Source: Dryococelus australis (lineage: Eukaryota > Arthropoda > Insecta > Phasmatodea > Phasmatidae). From it: a stretch of 64,000 nt of DNA. Below are positions 21,519 to 33,849 of this stretch, piece by piece (positions within the stretch are counted from its first letter, which is position 1; every line of letters begins with the position of its first letter). The stretch covers positions 272,894,900-272,958,899 of the forward strand of contig CM056993.1 of NCBI GenBank assembly GCA_029891345.1, written 5' to 3'. The notes under the pieces are model-generated. The model did no database searches. It saw nothing but the letters and a program-made list of their open reading frames with translations, and was not told where the DNA came from. The position numbers were made by a program, and so were the translations under genes.

Positions 21519-21758
21519 TAGGCTATTCACGGTAAAGTGAGCACTTTTTAAGGCCCTGCTAAATTTTTCCTTTCAATTATTTCCTATTTTTCCGCCACTT
21601 TTTAATGTAATCATTGCAATATGGCTAATAAACATAGTGTATACATTTTATCACTCTCAAAAGTTAACGTCTAAGACTCCAATAAAATGTATTTATTATA
21701 GGTTAATGCCTTTTGGGAGGACCTTAAAAAGTGCCCACTTTACCGTGAACATCCTATA
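21519..21758 (+). mobile_element. MITE-B
   Basis: TAGGCTATTCACGGTAAAGTG to TTTACCGTGAACATCCTATA. It belongs to the subtype with TTTTTAAGGCCCTGCTAAATT, also seen at 31892 and 39485. Confidence 0.9.
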
Positions 21759-21759
21759 C

Positions 21760-24350
21760 AATGAACTATTGCTACATTTAAAAGCTCTATGTTATACTAT
21801 TACTCAATCAAAATCAAGTAAGAAGTTGCCAATTTATGTACTGATTGTATGGCAGAGTTCAGTGAGCATACTTTATGTCACACACATCGCAGTCACGTGA
21901 CACTGGCGTCAGGAGGTGGTGACCTCTTGTCAGCCATTCGCAAAGTCCAAAATTCCATGGTTAAATATGGCAACCTTAAATATAATTGTTTAAACTTGAG
22001 ATGTGGATTTTCGCCAAAATATTTTCTTTAGTCCCCATAATGGGGGAGAAGTAAAAAAACAAGCAAATACTACGTAAACATTGCACCAACAGGTTTCTTA
22101 TCTGATGCATAATTTGTATGTTATTTTCCGTCAATGGCTCGAAATTGCTAGTAGGATTTACTAACCATGTGATTAATTACAAGTAAAATACACTTAAAAA
22201 ATTGTATTGTAAAAGTGAATGTGAAATTTGGATCATCATTTAAGTTCAAGATTTTAGAGAGTGCAGGACCAGTGGTAGTCCTACGATGGGTATGGAGAAT
22301 AGTTTCCCGTTAGGCATTGTAGACTGCAAATTATGCCTACCACTTTTGATGGAAATTCACTTTTATCTACCAAACACAGGAAAAATAGACAAAAATGTCG
22401 CAAATGTGAGGAACAGGAAGGGTATTTCCCAACAATTTGTAAAAGTTGAATCTACAGCATCGAAGTAGCTTCAAAAAATAATTTAAAGAAAAAAAAAAGA
22501 ACTTATGATATTGGCGTACAAAATTTTAATGAAGAGCTGATATTCCACTATCATTTAGATCATACTGATAAGTGCTGGTCTCACACCAACAATTTTAAAC
22601 AAAATTCAGGTTCTGGGCTGACTATTCAGTTCATAAAATTGTATTTTATCCAAACCTTGATCCACAACATACAAAAGTGGAGATTTCATAAGCTATAACT
22701 TTTCAAAATTAAATACGCTAAGAATTGGAATGTTCCGGTAGTCAACAGTGTTGTAGTTTGAAGATAACCAAAACTCATCATCATTAGGACCTGAATCATG
22801 TTAAATACAAGAAATACACTAAAAGTAGTTTTCCTTACACACCAAACCTGTTTTTTAATTATATTAAATACTCTAATAAAGTATACCTCCTCAGTGAGCA
22901 TCAACTGTACTGCTGCCGTTTGCAACAAATAATGAAACTAATTGACATTTTAAAAGTATTATGTAACAGTATGTTTGTAGAACTGTCCAGGAAAGCAAGA
23001 GATTTTATTGTGAAATAATACTTTCAGCACAGTATAAAAACACTATGGTCACTACGTTACTAAATTTTTCAAATAAATGTTTGTTTTGTCAAGTTGATAA
23101 TGACTGAACAGTAGGTATATTCGGAAAGTTTGAAAAGTATGGAACAGAGCTTACAGTTTGAGAACAGTCTGAAATAATTATGGATACTGTTCAGACAGAC
23201 ACAAACTCATATCTAACAGTTAAGAAACAATTAAAAACAGAACACACATAAGTGTTTTCATACCATTTACACACAAAAGTGTTTTCATACCATTTTCATA
23301 GTGTTTTTTTCTTCAGTAAGGGTGGCAAGGGCCACTACATCCTTACACGGGTGACACAGTATTCACCAGCGAGACACCATTCAGGTACTTTGATATTTGT
23401 TGTTATAGTCAGAGGATCTCTCTATGCATGAATTTGGAGGATTAGTGTATTTTGATATTGTGTCATTCAACTTGTGGAGACTCAGATCACAGTAATCTTA
23501 TATCTAGTGCCAGTATTCCTGTGTCCTAGATTAATGCATGCTTGACAGAAACGTTCATGCACGAACAGGTCCTGTGACCCATTCGCTAACGTAATGCGCT
23601 AGTCAGTGCAATGTCTCTTTGTCACGTAGAGAAAACTCAGTAATTATGTCAGAATGTTTTTTTTATAATTATACATAGTTTAAAGCCTACGGGAAAATGT
23701 TAGAATCAGCATACAAGGCACCACGTATTTGAGCAGACTGCCTGTTGTACAATGTGTTACAGGAATTAACAAGTGTTATCGGATGTAGCAAGTCAGTACA
23801 TTATGTGGGATTATTTTCAATGTTTGTTTTAACTGGATTGTTCCAGTCAAAGTGTTGCCCAGTTGGTTGGATCCGGCTGGCCGTTCGTGTTGCACACAAA
23901 TCGCGTCACGGAGGGTGATCTACATTTGTTCTGATAATTTTGTGTGCCATAATCGTTTAACGTTAGTAACCTGAACTTTGTTTTTGTGTAACCTTCAGTT
24001 TTCACAGCACCCCTCCGCCGACTCACAGGCTTTTTATTTTTAATAGTGTGTCGTTATCTTGTTTGTGCCATTTTGGCATTTTTTTTCGCAGCTATGACCA
24101 CTTGCAGGTCATGTGAGCCAGAACAGTTTTCGTTCACCTGTACATGTGTGTTTTTTATAAATATTTATTCAATAAACTATTTACTGTACTACAAAACATG
24201 TTATACTCAAACAATACCGAACCATGTCAAATGCAATATCACAAGTGATGCAGACACACACCACAGATCAAGAAATTATCCACATTGACGGTATGTCGTG
24301 GTCTCAGGAGCGGGGAGGAGGGAGGTTTGACTTACGATACCAGGTTTTAG
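21760..24350. other. Longest repeat-poor stretch; no gene recognised
   Basis: About 2.6 kb without any family recognised elsewhere in the window. Open frames are short (60-80 codons) and lack motifs or good codon structure. Exons split by introns cannot be excluded by reading alone. Confidence 0.4.
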
Positions 24351-24354
24351 AATA

Positions 24355-24680
24355 CAGTAGAAAGTTGATTATCCGGACTTATTTGAAAAATGAAGAGAAT
24401 AGTAAAAACACGAATGTCTCTTTTGTCACAGTGTTTCCCTTACCCGTGGAAGAGAGACAAGCACTTGTGTGTGTTCTTGTGATGTACCCTTTCACGTATT
24501 GTTCACAGTGAACACGTCTGGCAGGAGGGTGGTTATTGTTAACTGATATATTTTTTAAATTTTTGTACAGATTCTGTTTTGGGATTTTTTTTTCCCAACA
24601 TATTTCCATGATCCAAATTTTCGACTACCTATCCGAATTGCCTTTGGTCCCTATTAGTCGGGATAATCTACTTTCTACTG
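24355..24680. mobile_element. pogo/Tigger-like MITE (326 bp), TA-flanked
   Basis: The left end CAGTAGAAAGTTGATTATCC matches the reverse complement of the right end (CAGTAGAAAGTAGATTATCC) at 19 of 20 positions. TA flanks both sides (24353-24354, 24681-24682). CAGTAGAA...GATTATCC ends are typical of pogo-group elements (established knowledge). No transposase is present. Confidence 0.85.
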
Positions 24681-25229
24681 TATTCGTAGAGTTGCGGAGG
24701 GCACCAGAGCACGAGAGACTCGTCCAGGGTGAGGGCCGTTCGCCCACGTGGCTCTCCTCAGTTCACCCTGCGATGAGGTGACATCGTTGTAATGATAAAA
24801 TAAACCTACCAAATGTTGAGTCAGACTGTCGAATGGCCATCTCACATGCCAGACACACACAATAAGTTAAGACGCTGACAGGAGGTTGCAGTGATGCAGC
24901 GGGTAGAAGACCCAAAACAGTTATATGGCTGTAAAACGACCTGCAGTGAAATAAAAAGAACCACTTCCCACTGAATTGATCTTTGCCCACTGAATTCCCT
25001 CCAAGGAGGCACGTACTTTATCATGGTTTACATCTTATTAGTCTCATAGATATCAGCAAGTTGCAATAAATTCAGATGGTATAAATACAAGTCTAAAAAA
25101 AGGGTAAGGTAATCAAACATTGTTCCCAAAGGTTCCATCCTTTGCCCGCTATTATATTTATTTATTTATTATATGCTAGATGTAAATTATCTGTATTCCA
25201 ACATTCTATTGTGGATGTTGAATACGAAA

Positions 25230-25690
25230 TTTTTTTTTAAAGATGAGAATCTGACAGCACTTATGGTGTCATTAAATGAGACTATTCTTAACTAGATAAA
25301 TTGTTTACAGCAAATAATCTTTCTTTAAACGGGGATCAAATAGTTTTAATGGAATTCTCCACATAAAAACAACAGGACTATAACATTTTAATAAAATATA
25401 AACTATGGTTAAAGAAAGCCATCCTACAATATTTTAGGCTTACATATTGACAGTCATCTTTATGGGAATACTCACATTGATAACATAGTCCCGAAACTAA
25501 CTGCAGCGTGTTACACTTTACATAATTTATCATATCGTCTAAAGACATCCTCCCTTAAACCAATTTATTTCCATATTTTCATGCTGTTATGTTATATTGT
25601 ATCATTCAGTGGGTACCTTCTCAAACCATCTAAAGTTTTGAGATTTTGTGTAGGTATATGTTTGTTTTTAACATTTTTGACTAATGCTAT
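25230..25690 (+). pseudogene. LINE reverse-transcriptase remnant
   Basis: Reading across frames gives LFTANNLSLNGDQ, then FRLT/LGLHIDSHLYGNTHIDNI, then KLTAACYTLHNLSYRL. These are the post-catalytic RT motifs of Jockey/CR1-type LINEs (W/F-x-x-N-x-L-x-LN; FLG-x-x-x-D; H-I). Multiple stops and frameshifts are present. A (AAT/TTAA)-rich end lies near 25740-25765. The catalytic FADD region is not seen. Confidence 0.7.
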
Positions 25691-26924
25691 ATTCCAGAGT
25701 TCCTGCTCATCATAGGATCACTGGAGAGATTTGATAGGAAATAAATAAATTAATTAATTAATTACCTCTAGCAACAAAAATTCTGTGTATGGAGTTACAA
25801 AATTTCCTAGGTTTACACCGTTCACTGATGTGAATTTTTTTTTTTTTTTTCCCTCAAGAAATGACCATACATACTGGGTCATATCTATTTGTGTTTGACA
25901 ATTTTTGTGATTCTCCCTGTTTTGTGGACTAACGAGCAACAATTAGCTGAAAAACAGTTTTCAGTACAAAGAATTAACGGTTCATGTGTTGATATTTGTG
26001 AATACAGAATGGAGGCTACGAGTTCAAGAGCTTCACAGGTTGTATATCAGCTATGCATTTATGAATTTGGTGGTGCAATCCTGGCCAGATATTTTTGAAT
26101 ATTTGTTATATTACAGGTTTTTTCCTCATGTAAGATGAAGTGTGACTCGTATGAGAGCTGTTGAATTGGCCAACGACAGAGAATATTTTCTTCGTCAGCT
26201 GTCTGTTAGAAACCTGTAATAGTGTGCAGTGTAAATGTGCACATTTATTCTATTGAACCATACGTTACTAATTAACTGTATGGCGAGTTACTTGGTTTGA
26301 TTTATCGTTGCGCATTGGTAAGTTTTGTAAATGTCCCATTCTTTGCATACCCGCGACATATTGTTACATTCAATTCTACTGTACATACATTTATTTATAT
26401 ATGTAGCTCCTGGAAACTGTTTACATACAAATATACACCACTCTGATTCCCCAAGCTCTAGTGAAGAGAGCATAGAGAGCGCACATATGAAGAACATAAT
26501 GTCCCCCCCCCCCCCACGCACACACTTTGCTGCTGTACTCGGCAAACTAATTGGTGCAGATTGGAATGTCATCAGTTTTCTGGAGCTTGACTTAGGGTTT
26601 CAGGTTTTTCTTTGGTCAAAACTGCCCCGCTACTATCTTTAAATAGATACCTTTTTACATAATATTTTCTGACACGAAGTGTTTTTCACATAGTTCAACT
26701 GCTCGTACCAATTTCAACTCGAAATTATTTTGCGATATCGCAGATTGCTACTTCGCTCTGTAAGTGGATCATTTGGAACAATAAAAAAAAACGAGAAATT
26801 TGGCGTGTTCAGTATAGCGGAAATATAAAAATACAGTTATTGTGAAACAATAAAATTATATCGGGACCACTATGTTGCCAGTGAATTTAATAACTATTTT
26901 GTAAATATTGCCACTACCCTAAAT

Positions 26925-26955
26925 ATGACAAATAATAATAATAATAATAATACAT
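26925..26955. repeat. (AAT)n microsatellite
   Basis: About nine AAT units. Confidence 0.85.
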
Positions 26956-26994
26956 CCAAATAAAATAGTTATGCATCACACATACTAGTATAAG

Positions 26995-27480
26995 TACTAC
27001 AACCCCAATTCTTTAAACCAGTATATTGTGGCGTGATAAATGCATTATCATCATACGGTATATTATTTTGGGGATCTGCAGCTATGCTAATAAAATATTT
27101 GTAGTTAGAAAAAGGGCCATTAGAATAACCTCTAAAGTAAGTAGGTATAATAGAAGTTGCAGGCCTTTAATAAAAAAAAATTCAATAATCATTCACATCA
27201 ATATACATTTTTGAACTTATTAATTTATTCACTCAAACAAAAACGAATATCTTAAAAAATTTTGATCTCCATCACTATTCCACAAGGAATATAAAGAAAT
27301 ACATATAGAGTATATTATCACCGGACAAATTTGTACAAAAGAAGTACCTATTGAGTTGAAAGGAATACATTATGCACAATAAGCTACCAGACTCGATAAC
27401 CTCAATAAAGTTAAATAACTTTAAGAAATATATTAAATATCTTCTGCTGAGAGTCTTCTATTGAACAGTTGTTAAACACA
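26995..27480 (+). pseudogene. LINE C-terminal remnant (Jockey/CR1-like)
   Basis: Frames read INALSSYGILFWG, then KRAIRITSKVSRYNRSCRPL, then HYSTRNIKK, then ITSIKLNNFKKYIKYLL. This matches the conserved C-terminal pattern of LINE polyproteins: YGI-x-x-WG, Q/RKRAIRI, CRPLF, THNTR, FK-x-x-x-K. Several frameshifts and stops are present. It could be the same element as 25230-25690 or an independent insertion. Confidence 0.75.
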
Positions 27481-27599
27481 GTTAAAACACATTTAGTCAT
27501 ATGTGCGGACGTGATGACAACGTAGTAGTATATATTTGTACTATGTACATAATTGTATTTTTACTTTATACTACAAAATATGTTTTTTTAAATTTTTAT

Positions 27600-28110
27600 T
27601 GACATGTCCTATAACGTTGTGCTGCTAGGCACGATGTACAATATTACAGAAAAAAGATTAACTTGCACTTGTCGAACAATAACCTTCATTACAATAAACA
27701 AAAACAAAAAAATATGGTGCAAGAAAAAATGCGAAAAAAAAACTCTGTATACCGCGCGAGCAAAACATTATCGTAAACGAAACCAACTTCAAACGCACCA
27801 AAATATATCACAATTCTTAATGACGAACGGACATATGAAAATAAAAAGGCGTTATTTAATATTATTTCATAAATATCCGAAACTCCCATACACCGCAATG
27901 TTAAAAGAGGGTCAGCCTGCACTAGCGCTATTAGTTCGCAAGCCGCCGCGAGCTTCACTAAGCGTACGCGTTACATCAAGGTAAAAGGATAGCAGTTGCC
28001 AGGCCTATCTTTATGACCGTGGACACAGCCGCACAAGTTTCACGTTCGTTTCGGCTGGCAACTGTGAGTGTGCGCATGCGTAAAAGTTCCTTTTTGAAAC
28101 GTTTTGGTTT
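27600..28110 (-). repeat. Repeat E, related to the start of the 17.7-kb tandem repeat
   Basis: On the minus strand, GCGTACGCTTAGTGAAGCTCG (from 27971 down) and GGTCATAAAGATAGGCCTGG match 17740-17802. GCGCATGCGTAA-AGTT near 28073-28090 also resembles 17395-17412. A 126-codon plus-strand frame (27604-27984) is Lys-rich without motifs and is not called. Confidence 0.5.
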
Positions 28111-28272
28111 GCAACATTGTGCATGAGCGATCGTCATTTCTTGAAACGACGAGCCTTGGAACACCGAACAACGTAATCGTCATATTCCGGAACGTCGGGA
28201 CAGGCGAGAAACATTTTACAGTAACCTGTTGCGAAAATAACACATTCCTGGAACGTGTTTCTTGTTTGAATC

Positions 28273-28667
28273 CTTAGACTAAAGATGAGGTAGACCGATC
28301 TCGCTCGCTGAGTACAACCAAACTCCGTGTCCTAACATTGAACTGCTTTTCCGCCTACATGTCTATCAACAATGGCGTGGTTTGGGCTTGAGGTTAGAAC
28401 GTTGTTAAGTAAACAAGTGCTTTTGAGATGTTTTTATACTCCCTCTAATCAATTTGTCGTGCTTTTTGATTACATTCTAACTGGCAGAAGTATATTATTA
28501 ATATAATAATGCTTGTCATTTAAAAATTAAGATATAAACAAACACGTACATCACTGTTGACCATGTGACTTTGACAGTTGCGTAGGAGTTTTGTAAGATT
28601 GGGGTAGGTCAATGTTGGGTACATGCGCAGAAGACGTATAAGCGGTCTACCTCATATTTAGTCTATG
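28273..28667. mobile_element. hAT-type MITE (395 bp), with 8-bp target duplication
   Basis: The left end TTAGACTAAAGATGAGGTAG and right end CTACCTCATATTTAGTCTAT are inverted. TTTGAATC flanks at 28265-28272 and again exactly at 28668-28675. Same family as 8933-9299, opposite relative orientation. Confidence 0.92.
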
Positions 28668-28715
28668 TTTGAATCTTGAAGGATGGAACACGTTATACGA
28701 AAGTAACATGTCTTG

Positions 28716-28758
28716 TCTGAGGCCTGAAAGCGTAGCTCCTACGCTTTCAGGCCTCAGA
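28716..28758. repeat. Perfect hairpin, 20-bp arms, 3-nt loop
   Basis: The arm TCTGAGGCCTGAAAGCGTAG, loop CTC, then the exact complement of the arm. Confidence 0.95.
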
Positions 28759-28766
28759 TGATCAGG

Positions 28767-28793
28767 CCTAGCGCTCAGCAAATGAGCGCTAGG
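28767..28793. repeat. Perfect hairpin, 11-bp arms, 5-nt loop
   Basis: The arm CCTAGCGCTCA, loop GCAAA, then TGAGCGCTAGG. It lies eight bases after the previous hairpin. Confidence 0.95.
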
Positions 28794-28890
28794 GGCGACC
28801 GAGACATGCGCATCAACTCTCTCATCGCCTCTACGCGCAAAGCACTGAACTGGCGTGCAGTCTTGCCGTCGATAACGAACCTCTATGAGA
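28790..28890 (-). repeat. Repeat F, minus copy
   Basis: On the minus strand, TGCACGCCAGTTCAGTGC, CGTAGAGGCGATG and TTGATGCGCATG match 15888-15945. The two hairpins lie immediately 3' of it on that strand. Confidence 0.5.
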
Positions 28891-29096
28891 CTTTCAGCGG
28901 AGACCCTACCATTTATTGTAAGATGTAATAATAAAAATAAATATTTTATGCACGTCCCTATTCCTTTTTTAATGTTTTGTACCGGAATGTTCATGGTTAA
29001 AATGACCGTGAAAACACCCGTTTGAGCCATTTCCACTATAGCAAAAACATGCTTTATAGCGAAATGGAGGAAAGGAAAAACGTATACAGACTCGTA

Positions 29097-29324
29097 TAGG
29101 CTGTTCACGGTAAAGTGAGAACTATTTAAGGCCCCCCCAACAGGCATTAACCAATAATAAATATATTTTATTGCAGCCTCAAACATTAAATTTTAAGGGT
29201 AGTGAAATATATTCACTGTGTTTATTGGTCACATTGCAATGTTTATATTAAAAAGCAGCAAGAAGATGAAAGGAAAAATTTATAAGGGCCTTAAAAAGTG
29301 CTCACTTTACCGTGAACAGCCTAT
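29097..29324 (+). mobile_element. MITE-B
   Basis: TAGGCTGTTCACGGTAAAGTG to CACTTTACCGTGAACAGCCTA, with TA outside both ends. Confidence 0.9.
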
Positions 29325-29325
29325 A

Positions 29326-30170
29326 ATGTTTCTTAAATGCTATTCGCAAGCAGACCTCACTGAGACACGTTGGACTTAATTTTTTAATAAAACGTTTTCT
29401 GGTGGAACTCTGCAAACCGTTCGGCGGTCTAACCCAGACGGCCATCTTGACTTGGTGTACTGCGTTGAAAAACGTGTAAACGCGCATGCGCTGTTAATCA
29501 CGGCCTCGTCGATGCATAGACTCGCGTGATACTACAAGGCCATTTTTTTCATCGCTGACTACAAACTTGCGCTTGCGCAATACGGATGGAGAGCTATATA
29601 CCTATACAGCTTTGGAAAATATTCCTAATTGCCGTCATGCGTAAGGCTTATTCTACTCAGGTTGGGAAGCCTAACGCTTTTAGTTCGGCAACTAAAATTT
29701 TTCGCCGCGAGGGTGTACTGGTGTCGCATGTGTACCGGATAATTGCACTGTTCATAAAATAATTGTTGGCGAAGGAGAAATGTAAAATGTTCCTATAGAC
29801 GACAGCTATATTTATTTCGCACTTATTTTCGTAACGTTTCTACATTGAGATAAGCTTGTTTATGAACGCTCGATGCTAAATACAGTTTTATTTTTTCTGG
29901 CTGCTTCTGCAAATACCATTCGAGAGCGTCGATGATAGTTATGAAATTAAGTTAATATTTAAAATTTAGGCTGTAGCATGTATACAGATTATCACGATTC
30001 CAGTAAAACACGAACTTTTACACATAAATAAATAAAATTTGTCAATTTATCGCCAGCTTAAAAGTGACCTCTTTGGAACAGCAGCTCACATTGAGACGGT
30101 AATCTCCTTTGTGCCAAACTCTCCCATAAGAAATCTCGTTTTTCGTTTTGTTCTTAACCTGAGTACGTAA
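29326..30170. other. Unassigned sequence
   Basis: No repeat or gene recognised. Confidence 0.3.
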
Positions 30171-30175
30171 CCTTA

Positions 30176-30770
30176 GGCTGTCTCCGAATTCGCCTGAAGT
30201 ACATACTTGTGCATACCTGTCCCCAGAAGTGACGTCAGAAGTGCTGTCCGAATTGCAAGCGAAGTATGCAAGTATACAAGTAAACGAAGATGTATACTTC
30301 TCGCGTATTTGTAGAATATGTGCCACCATTTTGAGAAGAAATTTGTAGGTTACAATTGATTTTCGACATAGTTATTTTATTTAAAGTTTAATAGGGCAAC
30401 ATTACTACTTCGTAGAAATAGGATTTTGAACTGAGTAAATAATTATCGCAAGGTTAACCTTAAAAAGAAGTCTAAACAATAAATTTGTATTAGGCCTGTG
30501 TTCCTAACCTACAGAAGCTAAGATAAAAAAAAAAAAAAAAGCAATCCAAATTGCATTTACTGAAATATTATTTATTACTTGATTTAACCTCTTGAACTTC
30601 ACTCAATTATCAAAATATTAATTGGAATACATGTACATTAAAAGTAGTTAGATGGCTGATAACAGTTTCCATCAAGACTGCCTCTCTGAATTCATCAAGT
30701 TTGGGCCGAGGGGAAGTGAAGTATGCATGGATGCAAGTACGCAAGTATGTTCCGGAATTCGGACATGGCC
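30176..30770. mobile_element. PIF/Harbinger-like MITE (about 595 bp)
   Basis: The left end GGCTGTCTCCGAATTCG and right end (complement GGCCATGTCCGAATTCC) share GTCCGAATTC and further CATACTTG words. The outside trinucleotides TTA/TCA are near the TWA duplication of the superfamily. No open frame with a motif. Confidence 0.6.
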
Positions 30771-30895
30771 TCAGTACAACGCATCAAGTAAAACAGGACA
30801 GCGACTGTGCAACGATCACGCGAAGTGACAATATCATCGCTCTGTGATTTGCTGGATGTGACAATCAACCTCGCAGTGACACATTGAACAAAGGT

Positions 30896-31495
30896 ATTGT
30901 TACGCTCTGCAGCTCACGTCATGAGCGGTCCGGCTCTGTGAGTGACCCAGTATTTGGCGAAGACCATCTGAGCGAAGTGAAGTTCGGACAACAACGGGAG
31001 ATTGCGAGACGACGGCGGACGAGGGGTTCGTGGTGTGAATTGATGAGAGGACGTGAAACCCGACGAGTGAAGCCTACTTTGTATGAGGGCGCTCGGAGAA
31101 CTCTAAAGCATTGCGGACTGATGAGATCTGGACTAAACTGAGGTGGGACTGAATTACATGCAGTACGGACTGTATTGTAAATATTGGAACTGTAAAATAT
31201 AGACATATAAATAATTTGTAAATTAATTGAATAGGTTTTGACACTGTCTATAGGGACTATTTTTATAATTATTTCAGTGTCTTAATTTATTTGAGGTAAT
31301 CATAAATTGTATTGATTGAAGTCATTAATAGTAAACAGCAAGTGATATCAATTTATTGTGAGATGTTGAGTCTAGAACATTTAGTTTGTAGGAATGGTAA
31401 ATAAAATTAGGAAATGATAATTAACTATTTTATTTAATTAATACTTCCATCCCTTAACAAACTTGGTTTAGCCCACTTACTTCTGATTTCTAAAC
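30896..31495 (+). mobile_element. LTR-like repeat, plus orientation
   Basis: It starts TGTTACGCTCTGCAGCTCACG. It shares AAACTGAGGTGGGACTGAAT, AGGTTTTGACACTGTCTAT and TTGGTTTAGCCCACTTAC with the minus copy at 6440-7280, in collinear order. No coding content. Confidence 0.5.
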
Positions 31496-31499
31496 GTGA

Positions 31500-31888
31500 A
31501 TAAATTTCTATTGAATTTTTGGACGTTAGCAATGCTGCTGAGAAAATATTGACTCAAAAGGGCCTATAGAAGGTGTTTTCGCCTGGTTTGCTATTCTGCT
31601 AGTTTAGCACTATTGCTGCTATTTTCCTGCTAGTTTGCGCTCGTCTTGCCGAAGCACTATTAGAATGTTGTTCGTGTGGTTGTAGCAGTTGCCATTTCTG
31701 ATATGAAAACAGCTATTTCTGTTCCTGCTCGTTAAGCATAAATAGCAGAATGAGCAAGACAAAAAAGTCAAATTAAATCTGAAAACTTCGAAGAGTCTTG
31801 AGAGTGGTGATTGCGAAAAGTAATTTGCTTTTACACAGATTGGTGACAAATAGTTAGGGTGTGCTGTAGGAAGTGCACTTGTACATGC
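31500..31888. other. Unassigned sequence
   Basis: GCTATTTCTGCT-like words repeat loosely. No gene is seen. Confidence 0.3.
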
Positions 31889-31890
31889 GC

Positions 31891-32133
31891 TCATAGGCTG
31901 TTTACGGTAAAGTGAGCACTTTTTAAGGCCCTTCTGAATTTTTCCTTTCATCCCATTTCTATCTCCCTGCTGCTTTTTAATATAAACATTGCAGTGTGAC
32001 CAATAATCGCAGTGATTTATTTCACGATCCTCAAAATGTAATGCCTGATGCTGCAATAAGACATATTTATTAGTGGTTAATGCCTATTGGGAGGGCTTTA
32101 AAAAGTGCTCACGTTACCGTGAACAGCTTGTAG
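31891..32133 (+). mobile_element. MITE-B
   Basis: ATAGGCTGTTTACGGTAAAG to CACGTTACCGTGAACAGC. Subtype with TTTTTAAGGCCCTTCTGAATT. Confidence 0.88.
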
Positions 32134-32337
32134 TAATGTATACAATGAAGACACATTTTTATCTTTGAAAGTAAGTTATCGTGAGGAATCTGAACTTTTG
32201 ATACACGTAAACTACACAGGGCCAATAATCATTATCGCCATTTCCCTAGTAAAATGCATTTAATTATTTATTTCCGGCATGTTAGTTTTCTGTTTGTCGT
32301 TCGTGTCGACCCACCGAGAGCAACTGCCCATGCAGCT

Positions 32338-32573
32338 AGAGGCTGTTTACGGTAAAGTTAGCACTTTTGAGGCCCTAATTACTTTTTTCTCTCAATCATG
32401 TTCTATCCTTTTACCAAATTTAAAAATAAATATTGGCACGTAAGTAATGATCACAGCGTGTATATTCCACCGCACTCGGAAGTTAACGTCTAAGGCCAAA
32501 ATAAAATATATTTATTGACATTGCAAATGAGAGGGCTTTCAAGAGTGCTCATTTTACCGTGAATAGCCTATAC
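32338..32573 (+). mobile_element. MITE-B
   Basis: AGAGGCTGTTTACGGTAAAG to CATTTTACCGTGAATAGCCTA. Interior AAGTTAACGTCTAAGGCC is shared with other copies. Confidence 0.88.
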
Positions 32574-32887
32574 TTCGTTGCAAATGAAAAATGGCCACCT
32601 GCTCTCAGATAGCTTAGAAATAGCATCCACGGGAACAAACCTAGAGTACCCCCCCCCCCCCCTTTTTTTGTCACGTAGGTATTTACTTTTCTCGCCAACA
32701 GATGTCGCGCTCGGTGGGCTGTGAGTTTATAAATCACAACTATAAATAGTTAACGACATTGTCGCACACGTTATTTATAGTGCGAGTGCCTTGTCACAAT
32801 TACGTTTATCATTTTAGGTAGGTGTTTACGTCTGCCAGGATATAATATTAAAATAATAACTACATATAATAATGGTTTCCACTGTGT

Positions 32888-33742
32888 ACGACATTCACGG
32901 TTACTTTGAACTTTACTGAAGCCCTGCTAAAGTTCTGCTTCCAGGATATTCCTCCGCTTCATATTAACAAAGCTGAGAATATTACACCAGGGAGCCAACA
33001 CACCGCATTCCTGCACACACAGTGTCGTAATATTCCGGATAAGAGCTATTTCTTACTACAGAGCGTCTTACTCTTAGATTGCAGCGTGCGGTGTAATGGA
33101 CATTCACTCTCTCTTTCCAATGCACGATTTCTGTCTTTGACGCTGTCGTTGTTACTGCGGGCGCTGTTGCCTGATAAGTTATTTTTTTGCAACTTCCAAA
33201 AAGAAAACTATCTACGTTGCGTGCGCGCCTTCCAATCACAATGATAGGGTATCTCACAGGTTTCAGTTTCAAAGGAGCCGCTTAGCTTTACGTCGCAGGA
33301 TTGGATTCCTTTACGAGTTAGCAGGGAGGCAAACAGATAAAAATTATATTAATCAGGCCGTTTCCTTCACCGCCCATTTGTTTCTCAACTTGCCAGTTAC
33401 GTCACAAAGCTGAAGCAATCTGGCAACAGTGAGCGTCATAAGCCCTGTACTGCAATCTAAGGGTGAGATGACTATAGGCATAATCGACATACTTGTTATG
33501 TTGCTGTCTTTATTTATATTATTTATAAATGAAAAAAAAGTATTATTTATAAATTAAAATATAAGTAAAAATTAAATTGCACCCACATAAGGCACTTTAA
33601 TGTTAACACAAGTACATATAAAACACTTGTGATATATGATATATTTAGGGAACAACCAAATACGTACATGGGGTTTTTTATTTTTCAAAAGTTTGATTCA
33701 AAAAGTGTGAGGAAACCGCGAATAGTCTACATCCGTTTGTTC
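32888..33742 (+). mobile_element. MITE-C, interrupted
   Basis: The left part has ATTCACGGTTACTTTGAAC and CTGAAGCCCTGCTAAAGTTC. The right part (from about 33475) has the block GTTAACACAAGTA, AAACACTTGTGATA and TTTGATTCAAAAAGTGTGAGG, ending CCGCGAATAGTCTA. The middle holds the element at about 33060-33473. Confidence 0.75.
33060..33473. mobile_element. TIR element nested in MITE-C
   Basis: TTACTCTTAGATTGCAG near the left end and CTGCAATCTAAGGGTGAGATG near the right are inverted. The MITE-C consensus CTTACTAGGCAT is split here, with ACTACAG/ACTATAG as possible duplication. Superfamily uncertain. Confidence 0.6.
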
Positions 33743-33849
33743 TGTGACGTCACAGAACTTCGATGTGCTTTGAAGTTGAACGAAACGCGCACCGCAGTGC
33801 AGTTCGCAATCACTGCGTTCGCTTAGCGTTTCGTTATATCTCCGCATAG

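Noticed and set aside
25230..27480. A single intact LINE
   Set aside because: RT-derived peptides are split by stops and frameshifts and separated by 1.3 kb of unrelated sequence; no endonuclease or FADD motif is visible.
27604..27984. 126-codon Lys-rich frame
   Set aside because: Lies in dispersed repeat E, and the related segment at 17.7 kb does not preserve it.
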